Shown: piece after piece, positions 18,034-27,492 of the stretch
How positions within the stretch are numbered: position 1 is the stretch's first letter
Layout: the number at the start of each line of letters is the position of its first letter
Origin: Natrialba sp. SSL1
GTDB taxonomy: Archaea > Halobacteriota > Halobacteria > Halobacteriales > Natrialbaceae
Direction of reading: 5' to 3'
Assembly: GCF_001861355.1 (NCBI RefSeq)
Contig: NZ_MASN01000060.1
Span: 62,001 to 126,000, forward strand
Length of the DNA stretch: 64,000 nt
The notes under the pieces: generated by a model
Told to the model about the DNA's origin: nothing
Database searches by the model: none
The model's input: the letters and a program-made list of their open reading frames with translations, nothing else
Translations under genes and position numbers: made by a program

Positions 18034-19398
18034 TCAAGAGTCGACCTTCGCCTCGGCGAGCGTCTCGTACATCTCGTCGACCAGTTGGGTCGCTCGATCC
18101 GCGTCGCGGGCTTCGGCATAGACCCGAACCAGCGGCTCCGTTCCCGACGGGCGAGCGAGCACCCAGGCGTCGCCGTGATCGAGACGGTAGCCATCTCGCG
18201 TATTCAACTCCGCATCGGCTGCATGGGCATGGTTCGCCGCCGCATCGAGCATCGCATCGCGTTCGGCGGTCGACTCGTACTTGATATTGCGCCGAATATT
18301 CGCGTAGCCGTCGTACGGCGCAACGATCTCGCTCACCGGCTGTTCAGCAACCAACTCGAGGAACCGGGCTGCCGTGTAGGCCCCGTCTCGGGAGAGCCGG
18401 TAGTCCGGGAAGAAGATACCGCCGTTGCCCTCGCCAGCGATCGGAACGTGCTCGCCGGTGGCCTCGAGTTCCTCGATTCGCGTGATGATATTCGTCGAGC
18501 CGATCGGCGTGAGTTCGAGGTCTGCGCCCACGTTGGTCACCACGTCGACGAGGCGCTGCGAGACGTTGACTGCGGACACTGTGGTCTCGCCGGACTCGAG
18601 TTGGGCCGCGGCGAGGGCGGCCAGTGCCGCGTCGCCGGAGACGAACTCGCCGTGTTCGTCGAAGAAGATGGCGCGGTCGGCGTCGCCGTCGTGGGCGATG
18701 CCGATGTCGGCGTCGGTCGTCCGGACGAGACGGCCCAGATCCCCGAGATTGTCGGGGACTGGTTCGGGGTCACGGCCGGGGAACTTGCCGTCGGGCTGGC
18801 TGTTGACCGTGCGGACGCGACAGCCGAGTTCGCGGAAGAACTCGGGACTGGTGAGTGTGCCGGCACCGTGGCCGGGGTCGAGGGCGACGGTCAGGTCGGC
18901 GTCGGCGATCGTTTCGCGATCCGACGCGGCGAGCAACTCGTCGATGTATGCGTCGCGAACACCGTCGATCTCGCGGACGCGACCGGTTTCGTCCCACGGG
19001 GCGACGGCGAACTCGCCCGCGAGCAGCGTCTCCTCGACGGCTTCGAGGTCGGTGACGGCGAGTTCAACACCGTCGCTGCCGACGAGTTTGATGCCGTTGT
19101 ACTGTGGCGGATTGTGCGAGGCGGTGATGACGATGACGGGGACGCCCTCGCGTTCGGCGTACCCCTGTGCACCCGGCGTCGGGACGATTCCCAACCGGTC
19201 GACGTCGGTGCCCGTACTCGTCAGTCCGCTCGCTGCCGCATCGGCCAGCATCCGTCCCGTGTAGCGGGTGTCGCGAGCGATTGCGACCCGGTCCACCTGC
19301 CAGGCCGTGCCCGCCGCTTTGGCAACCCGCAGGACGAACGCCGGCGTCAACTCCTCGTTGGCGACGCCACGTGTCCCGCTCGATCCGAAGACTTCCAT
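18034..19398 (-). CDS. glmM: Phosphohexomutase (phosphoglucosamine/phosphomannomutase family)
   Basis: alpha-D-phosphohexomutase, 454 residues, with all four active-site loops. The catalytic phosphoserine is Ser94 in TASHNPPQYNG, the metal loop is HDGDADRAIF, the sugar-binding loop is GEGNGG, and the phosphate-binding loop is RPSGTEPLVRVY. Most likely converts glucosamine-6-P to glucosamine-1-P for UDP-GlcNAc, though mannose or glucose phosphates are possible because archaeal members are hard to tell apart. The gene symbol is therefore tentative. Divergent from the propeller gene at 19512. Confidence 0.85.
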   Translation of the reverse strand: MEVFGSSGTRGVANEELTPAFVLRVAKAAGTAWQVDRVAIARDTRYTGRMLADAAASGLTSTGTDVDRLGIVPTPGAQGYAEREGVPVIVITASHNPPQYNGIKLVGSDGVELAVTDLEAVEETLLAGEFAVAPWDETGRVREIDGVRDAYIDELLAASDRETIADADLTVALDPGHGAGTLTSPEFFRELGCRVRTVNSQPDGKFPGRDPEPVPDNLGDLGRLVRTTDADIGIAHDGDADRAIFFDEHGEFVSGDAALAALAAAQLESGETTVSAVNVSQRLVDVVTNVGADLELTPIGSTNIITRIEELEATGEHVPIAGEGNGGIFFPDYRLSRDGAYTAARFLELVAEQPVSEIVAPYDGYANIRRNIKYESTAERDAMLDAAANHAHAADAELNTRDGYRLDHGDAWVLARPSGTEPLVRVYAEARDADRATQLVDEMYETLAEAKVDS

Positions 19399-19511
19399 CG
19401 GTCGCTAGTCTGACGGGACCACCCAAAGGGATTCCGGAGCAGCGACGCAGTGTGAGCGACAGCACACGACGCCAGCGAAACGCTTTCGGCCCAGCCATCC
19501 AATCCAGACGT

Positions 19512-20588
19512 ATGGACTCTATCGAGGAAAAACGCGTCTTCGGCGACCGTGGCGGCGCGGTCCAGGCCTACGTCGCGAGTTCGATCGGCGTCGTCCGCGT
19601 CCACATCGCCGGCGATACCGTCGGCGAGTTCAGCCTCTGTGTGCGCTGTGACGCGCGCGACATCGCGACGACCCAGACCGGCCGCGTCGTCGTCGCAACT
19701 GACGAAGACGTTCGTGTAGAAGCGTACCCCGTCCACTCAGATGACGACGGCGACGAGAACACAGCCAGCGAGTTCAGCCTCAGAGACACCGGTTTCGGAC
19801 CCGCAACCGCAGTCGGCGTCACGGGATCGACGATCCTTGCCGCTGGTCCCGATGGTACCGTCCGCTTCCTGCAGGACGAGCGCGGCGACGATGGACAAGA
19901 CGGCTGGCGAGACAGCGACTGGCAGGAACTCGAGTTCGGTCCGAGCAACGGCAGCGGGCGAGACGACCGCCGCACCCCCACTTCGATCCGCGCAATCGAC
20001 GGCGACCTGCTCGCGACCGACGCCGGCGTCTACCGGCTTCGCGAGGCAGATAGAGCGTGGGTACTCGAGCACGCCGGCCTGACGGACGTTGTCGACGTCT
20101 CGGCGGCAGCGGTGCCGCTCGCGGCGACGGCGGACGGACTCTACAGGCTCGGAAACGGCTGGATGGAGGTTCTCGAGGGGGCCTTCGAAACGGTGACTGC
20201 GGATCCGCAGGCTGAACCGGGGCGGCTGTCGCGTGCACACGCTGTGACGACGACTGGGGCAGCCACGGCAGCGGGGACGGCGGAAACGGCTGCAGAGGCG
20301 AGGGGCGCGGAGACGACAGAAACGGACCTGTACGCGTTCGAAGACGGGGGCTGGGAGCAGGTGTCGGTCGAACGGGTCAACGAGAACATCGTCGATATCG
20401 GCTACGGCCCGCGAGCGACGTCCGAGCAGGAGGCAACGACAGGGCTCGAATCGGTCTACGCCGTCACCGAAAGCGGCACCGTCCTCGTCTCGACGACCGA
20501 ACCAGGTGAGGCTACCGCACCGGATAGGTGGCGACAGCGGTCGGTCGGCGTCACCGGTGTGACAGGGCTCGCCGTCCGCCCTGACTAA
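19512..20588 (+). CDS. HVO_0234-like beta-propeller protein
   Basis: 358 residues from ATG 19512 (MDSIEEKRVF). The frame opens earlier at 19167, but that part overlaps glmM and lacks protein character. Short repeated beta-strand units can be seen (GRVVVATDEDVRVEA, STILAAGPDGTVRFL, GDLLATDAGVYRLRE, ESVYAVTESGTVLVS), fitting a WD40-like propeller. A low-complexity Ala/Thr/Glu insertion lies near residues 245-275. The assignment to the haloarchaeal HVO_0234 family is from recollection. No catalytic residues are evident; a scaffold or binding role is inferred. Confidence 0.75.
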   Translation: MDSIEEKRVFGDRGGAVQAYVASSIGVVRVHIAGDTVGEFSLCVRCDARDIATTQTGRVVVATDEDVRVEAYPVHSDDDGDENTASEFSLRDTGFGPATAVGVTGSTILAAGPDGTVRFLQDERGDDGQDGWRDSDWQELEFGPSNGSGRDDRRTPTSIRAIDGDLLATDAGVYRLREADRAWVLEHAGLTDVVDVSAAAVPLAATADGLYRLGNGWMEVLEGAFETVTADPQAEPGRLSRAHAVTTTGAATAAGTAETAAEARGAETTETDLYAFEDGGWEQVSVERVNENIVDIGYGPRATSEQEATTGLESVYAVTESGTVLVSTTEPGEATAPDRWRQRSVGVTGVTGLAVRPD

Positions 20589-20684
20589 GACGAGTTGGTC
20601 CGGAGACAGGACAACAACGGTAGCCGAAACCGATCGGCAGATCTAGCGGAAGCTTGACTATCCGTGACTGTCTGGGTCTGGACC

Positions 20685-21242
20685 ATGAGCGACCTTCCGC
20701 GCCGCCGGCTCCTGGCACTCGGTGGCACCGCACTGACAGGCGCGATCGCCGGCTGTTCCAGCAGCGCGAACGAAGACGACCCGAACGGAAACGACGACGA
20801 AACGGACGGAAACGGAGACGAGGACGACACCGATCCGAGCGGTGAGAACGGGAACGGAGACGGGGACGAGACCAGCACAGACACCGCTGACAGCACCGTC
20901 CTCGGCGACATCGCCGTCGAAAACCTGAGCGGCTCCGACCACACGGTCAACGTCATACTCGAGTTCGACGGCGAAATCGAGCACTGGTCGACCCACGAGT
21001 TGAGTGCCGGCGACGGTGCAACCCTCGACCGCGACTGGGACGACGACGCAGGCGAGTTCCGCGTGATTTTGCGACTCGACGACGGCGATCCGGTGCAGGA
21101 TACCGCCACGTCCTGGAACGAGCCAGATTGTCTCAATCTGTTGGTGACGATCAATCGCAACGGTGAGCTGACGACGCACGCCGATACGAACAGCGGGCCG
21201 TGTGGCGACGGCGACGCCGATTTCGACGAGGGCGACGAGTAA
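20685..21242 (+). CDS. Tat-exported lipoprotein, function unknown
   Basis: 185 residues. The signal has twin arginines (PRRRLLALGG) and the lipobox IAGC, so export by Tat and lipidation at the Cys near residue 24 are expected. About 45 residues of Asp/Asn/Gly/Glu-rich linker follow, then an Ig-like beta domain (NVILEFDGEIEHWSTHEL and following) with two cysteines near the end. ATG 20685 is chosen over GTG 20664, because the extra residues would precede the Arg pair without benefit. Confidence 0.8.
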   Translation: MSDLPRRRLLALGGTALTGAIAGCSSSANEDDPNGNDDETDGNGDEDDTDPSGENGNGDGDETSTDTADSTVLGDIAVENLSGSDHTVNVILEFDGEIEHWSTHELSAGDGATLDRDWDDDAGEFRVILRLDDGDPVQDTATSWNEPDCLNLLVTINRNGELTTHADTNSGPCGDGDADFDEGDE

Positions 21243-21389
21243 CTGGTCAGCGACTCACAGAGACCCAGAACTCGCGGGGGAGTAACGTCGAGGGACAGTC
21301 CCACTGGTTCCCGACAGGTCGACACGGACCGAGAACTCGCAACGGACAGGAACGAAAACTGGTTTACGCCCCATCCTGTGGTGTCGAGT

Positions 21390-22265
21390 ATGATCATCAG
21401 CGGAGCCGCCTCCCAGGCGCTCGCCGCCGCGCTCGCACGCGAACTCGAGGAGCCACTCGCCAGAGCCGAGTACGACCGTTTCCCGGATGGGGAACTGCTC
21501 GCTACCGTCCCTGATCTGGCCGACAGCGACGGTATCGGTGACACCGACCGCGCCATCATCGTCGCCTCCACCGTCTCGAGCGACGCCCACCTCGAACTGC
21601 TCCAGCTCCAGGACGCCGCCCGCGAAGCCGGCGTCTCGGAGGTCGTCACCGTCCTCCCCTACATGGGCTACGCTCGCCAGGACAAGGCGTTCGAGGCCGG
21701 CCACCCGATTTCGGCTCGCACTGTCGCACGGGCCATCTCGAGTACCACCGACCGCGTCCTCACCGTCACCCCACACGAGGAAGCGGTCTGTGAGTTCTTC
21801 GAGCCGACGGCGACGGCCGTCGACGCGGCGGACCGCCTCGCGGAACCGTTGCCCGACAACCTCGTTGATCCGGTTTTTCTCTCCCCCGACGCGGGTGCGA
21901 TCGACCTCGCCGAGACGGTTCGGGATGCCTACGGCGATGGAGCAGGCGAGACGGACTACTTCGAGAAGGTGCGCCACTCCGGCACGGAGGTCGAGATCAC
22001 CCCGAGCGACGTAGACGTGGCCGGCCGCGACGTCGTCGTCGCCGACGACATCATCGCGACGGGGTCGACGATGAGCGAAGCCGTCGGCGTCCTGCAAGAG
22101 CGCGGCGTCGGCCGCGTCTTCGTCACGTGCGTCCACCCGCTGCTCGCGAGCAACGCGGTCACGAAGCTCTCCCAGGCCGGCGTGGAAGCGATCTACGGGA
22201 CGGATACGATCGAACGCCAGCAGAGCGCGGTCTCGGTCGCGCCGTCGATCGCCGCCCACTTCTGA
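21390..22265 (+). CDS. prs: Ribose-phosphate pyrophosphokinase
   Basis: Makes PRPP from ribose-5-phosphate and ATP for purine, pyrimidine, histidine and tryptophan synthesis. 291 residues from ATG 21390. The PRPP-binding loop is VVVADDIIATGSTMSEA. The N-terminal half has the FPDGELL motif and the flexible-loop region YMGYARQDKAFEAGHPISAR. The shorter class typical of archaea. Monocistronic in appearance; ileS lies convergent downstream. Confidence 0.95.
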   Translation: MIISGAASQALAAALARELEEPLARAEYDRFPDGELLATVPDLADSDGIGDTDRAIIVASTVSSDAHLELLQLQDAAREAGVSEVVTVLPYMGYARQDKAFEAGHPISARTVARAISSTTDRVLTVTPHEEAVCEFFEPTATAVDAADRLAEPLPDNLVDPVFLSPDAGAIDLAETVRDAYGDGAGETDYFEKVRHSGTEVEITPSDVDVAGRDVVVADDIIATGSTMSEAVGVLQERGVGRVFVTCVHPLLASNAVTKLSQAGVEAIYGTDTIERQQSAVSVAPSIAAHF

Positions 22266-22397
22266 GGGCTGTCGGTACTCGAGTGCACGATCTGATTCTT
22301 GCCGATCGAGCCGCCCAGCGTGGCGGCTGTTCGGTGATTGAAACGGGAGAGAACCGCAGCGATCGTTCGGAGACGAAATCCGAGAGAATAGTAGCAG

Positions 22398-22452
22398 TCA
22401 GTCCGACGCTTCCGGCGCTGCCAACGACTCGATTGCAATCTCGGCATCCACC
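22398..22452 (-). pseudogene. Duplicated fragment of the ileS 3' end
   Basis: Translates on the minus strand to a 14-residue match of the ileS C-terminus (EIAIESLAAPEASD versus EIAIESLAVPEASE), stop codon included. About 40 of 50 bases are identical to 22541-22600. It has no start and no more upstream similarity, so it is a partial tandem duplication left downstream of ileS. Confidence 0.65.
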
Positions 22453-22509
22453 TTTTTCCGCTCGAGTTCGGTCGCTCCACTCCCTCCCTCTCGCGCAAAA
22501 ATCTGGACC

Positions 22510-22537
22510 AAAAATACCGCTTCGCGAAGCGAAGCGG
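22510..22537 (-). terminator. Hairpin plus T-run after ileS
   Basis: Transcribed on the minus strand: CCGCTTCG, a 5-nt loop, CGAAGCGG, then GTATTTTTGG, starting 3 bp beyond the ileS stop codon. A stem followed by five U residues is a plausible terminator; archaea mainly need the U tract. Confidence 0.55.
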
Positions 22538-22540
22538 CGC

Positions 22541-25500
22541 TTATTCAGACGCTTCCGGCACTGCCAGCGACTCGATCGCAATCTCAATCGCCACGCCTTC
22601 GACTTCCCACTCCTTGCGGTGACCATCGTCGACAGCGTCGCCGCCGAACTCGTCCGCACGAACCTCCTCGCGGATCAGGTCCGCACGCTCGTCGACCAGC
22701 GAGGCAACGCGGTCGTCCGCAATGTCGAGCTCCAGCGCGATGCGCTCCTCGACATTTAAGTCGAGGTCCTTGCGCATCTCCTGTACCCGGCGAATGACCT
22801 CGCGGGCGTACCCCTCGCTCTCGATATCGTCGGTGAGCGAGGCGTCGACGTACGCAACCCCGCGGTCGTCGCCGTTCAGCCCGAAGGCCGTGCCGGCGAC
22901 ACCCTCCGGCGTCTGGGTGACGAACGAGACCATTTCGTCGGTGATCTCCTCGCCGGACTCGAGTACGTCCTCCACAGCCGCTGCGATCGACTCGAGCGTC
23001 GGCTCGTCGATTCGGGCCTCGTTGAGCGCGTTCATGACCTGGCCGGCGCGGTCGCCGAACGTGGGTCCGAGTTCGCTCATGTCCGCTTCGGCGCTGTAGT
23101 TCAGTTCGCCCCAGCGGTCGTCAGGCGAGACGAGTTCGATCTCTCGGGCGTTGAGGCGATCCTCGAGCAGTGGCGTGTGGCGCTCGACAGCTTCGACAAC
23201 GCGCTGGTCGTCGGCTGCGACGACGACGCGCGGGACCGGCCAGCGCAGTTTGCGGCCGGCCTGCTGACGGGCGTTCGCGCCGGCTTCCTCGATGGCGCGA
23301 AGGAATGCGACGTCCTCCTCGAGTTGCTCGTCGACGAACGTCTCGTCGACTTCGGGCCAGTCGCACATGTGGACGGTGTCATGTTCGGCGTCGTCGGTGA
23401 GCGTGCCGTAGATTTCCTCGCTGATGAACGGCGCGTAGGGGGCGAGCAGCGCGACGGTTTCGCGGAGGACGCGGTAGATGGTCGCGTAGGCGGCTTCCTT
23501 GGAGGCGCTGTCCTCCTCTTCCCACATGCGTTCGCGGACGGCTTGCACGTAGAATCGAGAAACGTCCTCGACGACGAAGTCGATGAGTGTGTTGAGGGCC
23601 TTGTCCTGGCGACGTTCCTCGAAGTGTGCGGTCATCTCGTCCTTGGTGGACTGCAGGCGGGCGAGGACCCATTCGTCGATGAGTTCGAGATCCTCCGCAA
23701 CGTCTTCGACGGTCGTCGCCCGCGGATCAAAGTCGTCCAGTCGCATGTACGGCAGCGGGAACCGGAAGACGTTCCACAGGGTTCGCAGGTGGTTCTCCAT
23801 CGTCTGCATGCCCTCCCAGGAGAAGCGCATGTCGTCGCCCTGCGGGTTGTTCGACAGCAAGAACGCGCGCATCACGTCCCGGCCGTGGCGGTCGATGGCC
23901 TCGTGAGGATCGACCAGAATGTCCTTGGACTTGGACATTGCGCGGCCGTCGGGCATGAGCGCGTGGCCGTGCATGAGGACCTCTTCGTATGGGATCTCGC
24001 CGAGTGCGGCGGTGCCCATGCCGAGCTGGGACCAGAACCAGCCGCGGGTCTGGTCGTGGGCCTCGAGGATGAAGTCCGCGGGCCAGAGGTCGTCGAACTG
24101 GCTGTCGTCCGAGGGGTAGTTGAGGGTGCCCCAGGAGGCGACCGAAGAGTCGAGCCAGACGTCGAACACGTCGGGCACTCGGGTGTAGGTGGTGCCGTCC
24201 TCGGTGATGGTGAGGTCGTCGACGGTGTCCTTGTGGAGGTCGACCGTATCGACGTCGATATCCTGATCGACGCGTTCGACGAGTTCCTCGCGGTCGCCGA
24301 TGACGATCATGTCCTCATCGTCGTCGCGGTTTTCGGGGGTCCAAACGGGCAGCGGGATGCCCCAGTAGCGCTGTCGGGAGACGTTCCAGTCGGGAGCCTC
24401 CTCGACGAAGTCGCGGAACCGGTTGTCTCGCGCCCAATCGGGGTGCCACTGGCTGTCCTCGATGTTCTCGAGGAGTTCGTCCTTGACGTCCGTGATCGTG
24501 ATGAACCACTGGTCGGTAACGATCTGGATAATGCCCGTATCACAGCGCCAGCAGTGTCCGTAACTGTGGGTGACCGTCTCGGAGGCGAGCAGCGCGCCGT
24601 TGTCCTCGAGATCGGCCGTGATCTCTGGGTCTGCGTCCTTGACGAATTCGCCTTCGTACTTGCCGGCCTCCTCGGTGTAGACGCCGTCGCCGTCGACGGG
24701 ACAGAAGATCGGGAAGCCAAGCTCCGTTCCGCGCTCGAAGTCCTCCTCACCGTGACCCGGTGCGGAGTGAACGAGGCCGGTACCGTCGCCGCCCGTGTCC
24801 ACGTAGTCGGCGGCGTAGACCTCGTGGGAACCCTCGGCGTCGACGTTGTCTGGCACTTCCTCGGCGAGTGGGTGCTCGTACGCCCAGCCGATCATGTCCT
24901 CGCCGGAGACCTCCTCGACGACCTCGTAGTCGTCGTAGCGGCCCGTCTTCAGCACGGCCTCGTGTTTGGCCTCGGCGACGTACAGCAGTTCCTCCTCGCC
25001 GTCCTTCTCCGCGCGGACGCCGACGTAGTCGCCATCCTCGTCGACCGCGACGAAGGTGTTCGCCGGGATGGTCCACGGCGTCGTCGTCCAGATGACGATC
25101 GAGCCCTCGCGGTCTTCGAGGTCGAACTTCACGTAAATCGAGGGGTCCTCGACGTCCTCGTACTCGACCTCGTTGTTCGCGATTGCCGTCTCACACCGCG
25201 GACACTGCGAGATCGAGCGGTGGCCCTTCTCGACTAAGCCGCGCTCTGCGGCCTTCGAGAAGCCCCACCAGGCTGCCTCCATGTACTCGGGGCTAACCGT
25301 CCGGTAGGGGTTCTCCCAGTCCATCCAGACACCGAAGTCCTGGAAGTCAGACTGGAGGCCCTCGAGTTGCTCGTCTGCGTACTCCTTGCAGGCCTCGATG
25401 AAGTTCTCCTCACCGTACTCCTCGATGTCCTTCTTGTTCTCGAAGCCGAGTTGGCCCTCGACGCGGGTCTCGATCGGGAGTCCGTGCATGTCGTAGCCTG

Positions 25501-25753
25501 GCCGGTCGGTGACGTCGTAGCCCTGCATCCGGTGGAAACGGATATAGACGTCCTTGAGGGACTTGTTCCAGGTGGTCCCCATGTGTGCCGAGCCCGACGT
25601 GTACGGCGGGCCGTCGACAAAGAAGAACGATTCACCGTCCGATCGGTGCTCGACAGTTTGCTCGTAGGCATCGACGTCGTCCCAGTAGTCGAACACCCGT
25701 TGCTCGACGGCCTCGGGGTCGTACTGGTCGTCGACCTCGCTAAACCTGCTCAT
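22541..25753 (-). CDS. ileS: Isoleucyl-tRNA synthetase
   Basis: Class I aminoacyl-tRNA synthetase, 1070 residues, of the eukaryote/archaea-like type. The HIGH-equivalent is SGSAHMGTTWNK near residue 55 and the KMSKS loop is GRAMSKSKDILVDP. A CP1 editing domain lies between them (VIWTTTPWTIPANTF and DYVDTGGDGTGLVHSAPGHGEEDF, with the conserved Asp). The zinc knuckle CPRCETA is present and the anticodon-binding alpha-helical domain follows. Strongly acidic. Long antisense open frames (for example 23177-25237 plus) are mirror images of its codon bias. Confidence 0.98.
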   Translation of the reverse strand: MSRFSEVDDQYDPEAVEQRVFDYWDDVDAYEQTVEHRSDGESFFFVDGPPYTSGSAHMGTTWNKSLKDVYIRFHRMQGYDVTDRPGYDMHGLPIETRVEGQLGFENKKDIEEYGEENFIEACKEYADEQLEGLQSDFQDFGVWMDWENPYRTVSPEYMEAAWWGFSKAAERGLVEKGHRSISQCPRCETAIANNEVEYEDVEDPSIYVKFDLEDREGSIVIWTTTPWTIPANTFVAVDEDGDYVGVRAEKDGEEELLYVAEAKHEAVLKTGRYDDYEVVEEVSGEDMIGWAYEHPLAEEVPDNVDAEGSHEVYAADYVDTGGDGTGLVHSAPGHGEEDFERGTELGFPIFCPVDGDGVYTEEAGKYEGEFVKDADPEITADLEDNGALLASETVTHSYGHCWRCDTGIIQIVTDQWFITITDVKDELLENIEDSQWHPDWARDNRFRDFVEEAPDWNVSRQRYWGIPLPVWTPENRDDDEDMIVIGDREELVERVDQDIDVDTVDLHKDTVDDLTITEDGTTYTRVPDVFDVWLDSSVASWGTLNYPSDDSQFDDLWPADFILEAHDQTRGWFWSQLGMGTAALGEIPYEEVLMHGHALMPDGRAMSKSKDILVDPHEAIDRHGRDVMRAFLLSNNPQGDDMRFSWEGMQTMENHLRTLWNVFRFPLPYMRLDDFDPRATTVEDVAEDLELIDEWVLARLQSTKDEMTAHFEERRQDKALNTLIDFVVEDVSRFYVQAVRERMWEEEDSASKEAAYATIYRVLRETVALLAPYAPFISEEIYGTLTDDAEHDTVHMCDWPEVDETFVDEQLEEDVAFLRAIEEAGANARQQAGRKLRWPVPRVVVAADDQRVVEAVERHTPLLEDRLNAREIELVSPDDRWGELNYSAEADMSELGPTFGDRAGQVMNALNEARIDEPTLESIAAAVEDVLESGEEITDEMVSFVTQTPEGVAGTAFGLNGDDRGVAYVDASLTDDIESEGYAREVIRRVQEMRKDLDLNVEERIALELDIADDRVASLVDERADLIREEVRADEFGGDAVDDGHRKEWEVEGVAIEIAIESLAVPEASE

Positions 25754-25974
25754 ACCTCACGTAATTGCCTGGGATGGTAAAGAGGAATCGATATTGCAGG
25801 TCAGTAGATGGATGGCAGGGCGGTCAGCAAATAGCCAGAATCGGTAACAGTGCAGAACAGTGCAGACACAGGCGGTGACGGCGCGGAACGATGACGGCAT
25901 TGTGTACGTGACCGCGAGAACAACGCCGGCGGTTCGACACGCCTATCGGTTAGAGATCAAACAGGTATACAGAG

Positions 25975-26238
25975 ATGCTTACGGCTCGCGATGCGATCGG
26001 ATTGCTGTTCGACCGAGAAGTAGCGAAACTCGCCGCTATCGTGGCCACCGGCTGGTGGATGATCTGGACGGGGGTCGGATCGACGAACTGGATCGAGTTT
26101 TCGGGTGTCGTGCGCGGACTCGACGACTTGCTCACCGTACTTGCCGTCCTCGTCGGCGCGATACTCGTGTTCGGCGGAACACTCGCGCTACTGGTCAAAC
26201 TCGTTTACGACGCAGTTATCCTCGCTAACGCGAACTAG
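25975..26238 (+). CDS. Small two-helix membrane protein
   Basis: 87 residues. Two hydrophobic segments (about 16-32 with WWMIW, and 52-76) are joined by a short loop, with a charged N-terminus (MLTARDAIGLLFDREVAK). ATG 25975 sits close after an AT-rich stretch (GTTAGAGATCAAACAGG). Not recognised; the neighbour at 26259 on the opposite strand also encodes a two-helix protein, only 20 bp away. Confidence 0.65.
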   Translation: MLTARDAIGLLFDREVAKLAAIVATGWWMIWTGVGSTNWIEFSGVVRGLDDLLTVLAVLVGAILVFGGTLALLVKLVYDAVILANAN

Positions 26239-26258
26239 CGCGTTCGACACCGCGCGGT

Positions 26259-26486
26259 CTACTGTCCGCGAACCGTCCCGAGTACCTTCTGATACCCGAG
26301 TCCGTAAACGCCCGCATAGAGCATGACCCCGCCAATCGCGGCGAGCCACAGCGCGACCATCGTCTCCCCCGAACCGAAGTGCTGGAAACTCGCATACTCG
26401 GCAGCAGCGCCAGCAATCGTGAGCGCGCCGGCAGCAACGGTGTAGAACAGCAGTGACAGTGATTCCGCGAACAGTTCTGAAGCCAT
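26259..26486 (-). CDS. Small two-helix membrane protein
   Basis: 75 residues with hydrophobic segments at about 10-30 and 42-65, and a basic/polar tail GYQKVLGTVRGQ. Clean ATG at 26486. Convergent with the preceding gene. No family recognised; composition (Ala, Gly, Leu, aromatic residues at helix ends) is that of a genuine membrane protein rather than a shadow frame. Confidence 0.65.
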   Translation of the reverse strand: MASELFAESLSLLFYTVAAGALTIAGAAAEYASFQHFGSGETMVALWLAAIGGVMLYAGVYGLGYQKVLGTVRGQ

Positions 26487-26610
26487 TGAGTGCGGTAAGA
26501 CACCCGAGAAAGGTAAACTTGTTCCCCCGCGAACAACAGATCATGGGGAATTGGTTAGATCGCTGATCCGGCCCGCCTATACCTGTTGAGACCCAACCTC
26601 GGAACAGATC

Positions 26611-27342
26611 GTGCCCGCTTCCGACCCTCCATTCCCCGACTCCCGAAACGTCATCGAACCGGGTTGCCAGCGGTGTCCGGCACTCGCCGAACACCGCACC
26701 TGCATCTCGTGGGGCACCGGGCCACTCGACGCCGACGTGCTCGTCATCGGCGAAGCTCCCGGCTCCGGTAATCCCGACGCCGACGACTGGCAGGGCGGCA
26801 ACTGGACCGGCAAGGCCTACACCTCACGCCACTCCGGTCGTCGCATCCGACGCATGGTCGAGCGCATCGGCTACGGCGACGACACCTACTACACCAACGC
26901 CGTGAAGTGCTTCCCGGCGAGCGAGGAGTCACGCTCCGCGACAGCGAACGGTGAAACCGCGGGCACCGAAACCCCACGCACCGAGGAACTCCCGAGTAAC
27001 CGCGAGCCCACACCAGTAGAGCGGGCGAACTGTCGAACACACCTCCGCACCGAGGTCGAGACACTCGAGCCGGCCGTGTTACTCGCGACGGGAAAGCACG
27101 CGACGAAATCGGTGCTGGCAGCCGAGGAGCGAGAGCTGGACGGCTTCATCGAGACGGTACTCGAGCCGGTGCGCTGTGAGCGACTCGAGACGTGGCTCGT
27201 GCCGATCCTGCATCCGTCCTATCAGGACGTGTGGATCGGCCGACTGGGGTACGAGCCGGAGGAGTATCTCGCGGCGATTCAGGAGACAGTCGACGACTGC
27301 GTTGAACGCGGGCTGCCGTCGCAGACAGCGGGAGACGGGTGA
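26611..27342 (+). CDS. Uracil-DNA glycosylase family protein (family 4-like, Fe-S)
   Basis: DNA repair: probable removal of uracil or another deaminated base. 243 residues. Four cysteines fit the family 4 [4Fe-4S] pattern: Cys19, Cys22 (GCQRC), Cys101 (AVKCFP) and Cys142 (NCRTHL). The active-site loop is GEAPGSGN (48-55) and the C-terminal loop is HPSYQ. Between the last two cysteines are ~40 residues, of which about 25 are a disordered insertion (SRSATANGETAGT and following) not found in typical members. GTG start at 26611. Confidence 0.85.
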   Translation: MPASDPPFPDSRNVIEPGCQRCPALAEHRTCISWGTGPLDADVLVIGEAPGSGNPDADDWQGGNWTGKAYTSRHSGRRIRRMVERIGYGDDTYYTNAVKCFPASEESRSATANGETAGTETPRTEELPSNREPTPVERANCRTHLRTEVETLEPAVLLATGKHATKSVLAAEERELDGFIETVLEPVRCERLETWLVPILHPSYQDVWIGRLGYEPEEYLAAIQETVDDCVERGLPSQTAGDG

Positions 27343-27343
27343 G

Positions 27344-27430
27344 CTATAGTAGCCAGTGCAAGTCAATGCACACATGATCACCAGCCTGTTCGGCGATCAG
27401 TGTGTAAATAGTTGCAGTTGTTACTATAAA
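27344..27430. repeat. Palindromic dispersed element (about 87 bp)
   Basis: Imperfect inverted repeat directly after the UDG stop codon: left arm from CTATAGTAGCCAGTGCA, right arm ending TGCAGTTGTTACTATA, about 34 bp each around a ~20-bp centre. The right arm is 30/36 identical to 8611-8647. Two copies in 64 kb suggest a multi-copy, non-coding, MITE-like or REP-like element. No transposase is inside. Confidence 0.6.
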
Positions 27431-27492
27431 CAGCGAAACGAAGATAGCGCAACGAGGACGGCCCACGGCTCACCCTCAACGATCATCGACGG

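Noticed and set aside
23177-25237. 686-codon open frame antisense to ileS
   Set aside because: Mirror of the GC-biased ileS codons; composition is repetitive Val/Asp/Glu/Leu without any motif, while ileS on the other strand has all synthetase signatures.
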